From: JBDLID01 sp039715055
GTDB taxonomy: Bacteria; Desulfobacterota; Desulfobulbia; Desulfobulbales; Desulfocapsaceae
Assembly: GCA_039715055.1 (NCBI GenBank)
Contig: JBDLID010000080.1
Span: forward strand, 1-14,488
DNA length: 14,488 bases
Direction of reading: 5' to 3'
Both the position numbers and the translations under genes were made by a program. This document shows, one piece after another, positions 13,904-14,488 of the stretch; within the stretch, counting starts at the first letter, position 1; each line of letters starts with the position of its first letter. The notes under the pieces are model-generated. The model saw only the letters and a program-made list of their open reading frames with translations. It was not told the DNA's origin and searched no databases.

Positions 13904-14488
13904 CACGCATGACGATGTCCGGGTCGGTAATCGCTGATTTCCATGATGGAATAATGGTGGATGCCACATAGGGCAGCACCGTTAAAAACAAAATAATAAA
14001 TATATGATACGGGTTGAGGTATGGGATCGGATTAAAATCCGGAAAAACAACAGACCAGCCCTTCAGGGCGGGACTTAGAAAGGAGGCGCCAAAGAAAAAG
14101 ATATGGAGGTAGCCCAGCACAATACCGCTGAGAAACGAGGTAACTGAGATGACAACGCCTTCCCAGAATTTCAACTCGAGAATATCCGATGTCTCCCAGC
14201 CAATGGCCTTGAGGATGCCGATCTCCCTTTTTTCTTCGGCACTGAGTCCTGTAGCCTTGTCCCAGGAGAGGATGCAGAAGGCAATCAACGCACCGCAAAA
14301 CATTGTCAGCACCATACCGGAACGCCAGTTGAAAACAGTTTCATAGGTCCTGATAATCTCGCTTTTCATGATTGGCCGGGTATCAGGGAGCAGTGCCTTG
14401 ATCTTCTGGACAATCAGTGACGTTTCCGACTCGTTATACACCTCAACAACCAGGTCTGTGGCCTTGCCGGGCAGGATTTCGAAAATAT
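13899..14488 (-). CDS. FtsX/MacB-type ABC permease, C-terminal part
   Basis: The C-terminal 196 residues of a permease whose 5' end lies beyond the window; the frame is open to the edge, and an apparent internal GTG start at 14441 is not needed. The visible part has a periplasmic tail segment, then a first helix (SGMVLTMFCGALIAFCILSW), the cytoplasmic coupling segment LSAEEKREIGILKAIGW that contacts the ATPase in FtsX-like permeases, and two or three more helices, ending SAITDPDIVMRG. This matches the C-terminal FtsX domain of LolC/E and MacB proteins. It probably pairs with the ATPase at 12829-13518, although 380 bp and two palindromes lie between. Its stop codon is inside the 110-nt palindrome. 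The C-terminus looks complete for the family. Substrate unknown. Confidence 0.9.
   Translation of the reverse strand, partial: IFEILPGKATDLVVEVYNESETSLIVQKIKALLPDTRPIMKSEIIRTYETVFNWRSGMVLTMFCGALIAFCILSWDKATGLSAEEKREIGILKAIGWETSDILELKFWEGVVISVTSFLSGIVLGYLHIFFFGASFLSPALKGWSVVFPDFNPIPYLNPYHIFIILFLTVLPYVASTIIPSWKSAITDPDIVMRG

Overview
The window looks like a chromosomal segment of an anaerobic or microaerophilic Gram-negative bacterium, most likely a sulfur- or sulfate-metabolising member of the Desulfobacterota (Desulfobulbales-like). This assignment is inferred from gene content: an Rrf2 regulator, a DUF4492-type small protein and cydAB in one row, a rhodanese/metallo-beta-lactamase fusion protein, a rubrerythrin-like ferritin, and a LolD/MacB-type ABC system with a Cys/His-containing membrane protein. 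No rRNA, tRNA or CRISPR array is visible.

Left part (1-3490, + strand): the 3' part of an Rrf2-family regulator with three cysteines, a DUF4492-like small membrane protein, cydA and cydB, closed by a bulged hairpin terminator. The unit reads as an oxygen- or NO-responsive cytochrome bd oxidase operon. Just beyond it is an uncatalogued 30-residue membrane peptide with a good ribosome binding site.

Middle (3764-7233, + strand): a 753-residue AAA+ ATPase with a long unrecognised N-terminal half, then a rhodanese-metallo-beta-lactamase fusion protein in reversed domain order with a degenerate HxHxDH motif. The two lie 47 bp apart and may be co-transcribed.

A 712-bp gene-free stretch (7234-7945) follows. 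It holds a perfect 14-bp hairpin and two diverged copies of a 153-169 bp element bounded by GTAACTATTCAGC inverted repeats, with another hairpin between them. It leads into an orphan membrane-bound hybrid histidine kinase (7 predicted membrane segments or fewer, PAS-PAS-HisKA-HATPase-REC-HPt).

Right part (10989-14488, - strand, convergent with the kinase): reading leftward from the window edge there is an FtsX/MacB-type permease (5' end missing), a 380-bp gap with two large palindromic elements, a LolD/MacB-type ATPase, a polytopic membrane protein with Cys and His motifs, a 35-residue single-membrane-segment peptide and a diiron ferritin-like protein. The ATPase and membrane protein are tightly packed (6 bp). 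The permease is probably their partner, separated from them by the palindromes.

The most unusual material is the non-coding structure: the 110-nt near-perfect palindrome that swallows the permease stop codon, the 106-nt palindrome beside it, and the paired GTAACTATTCAGC elements. Among genes, the AAA+ protein, the two tiny membrane peptides and the Cys/His membrane protein are the least explained.
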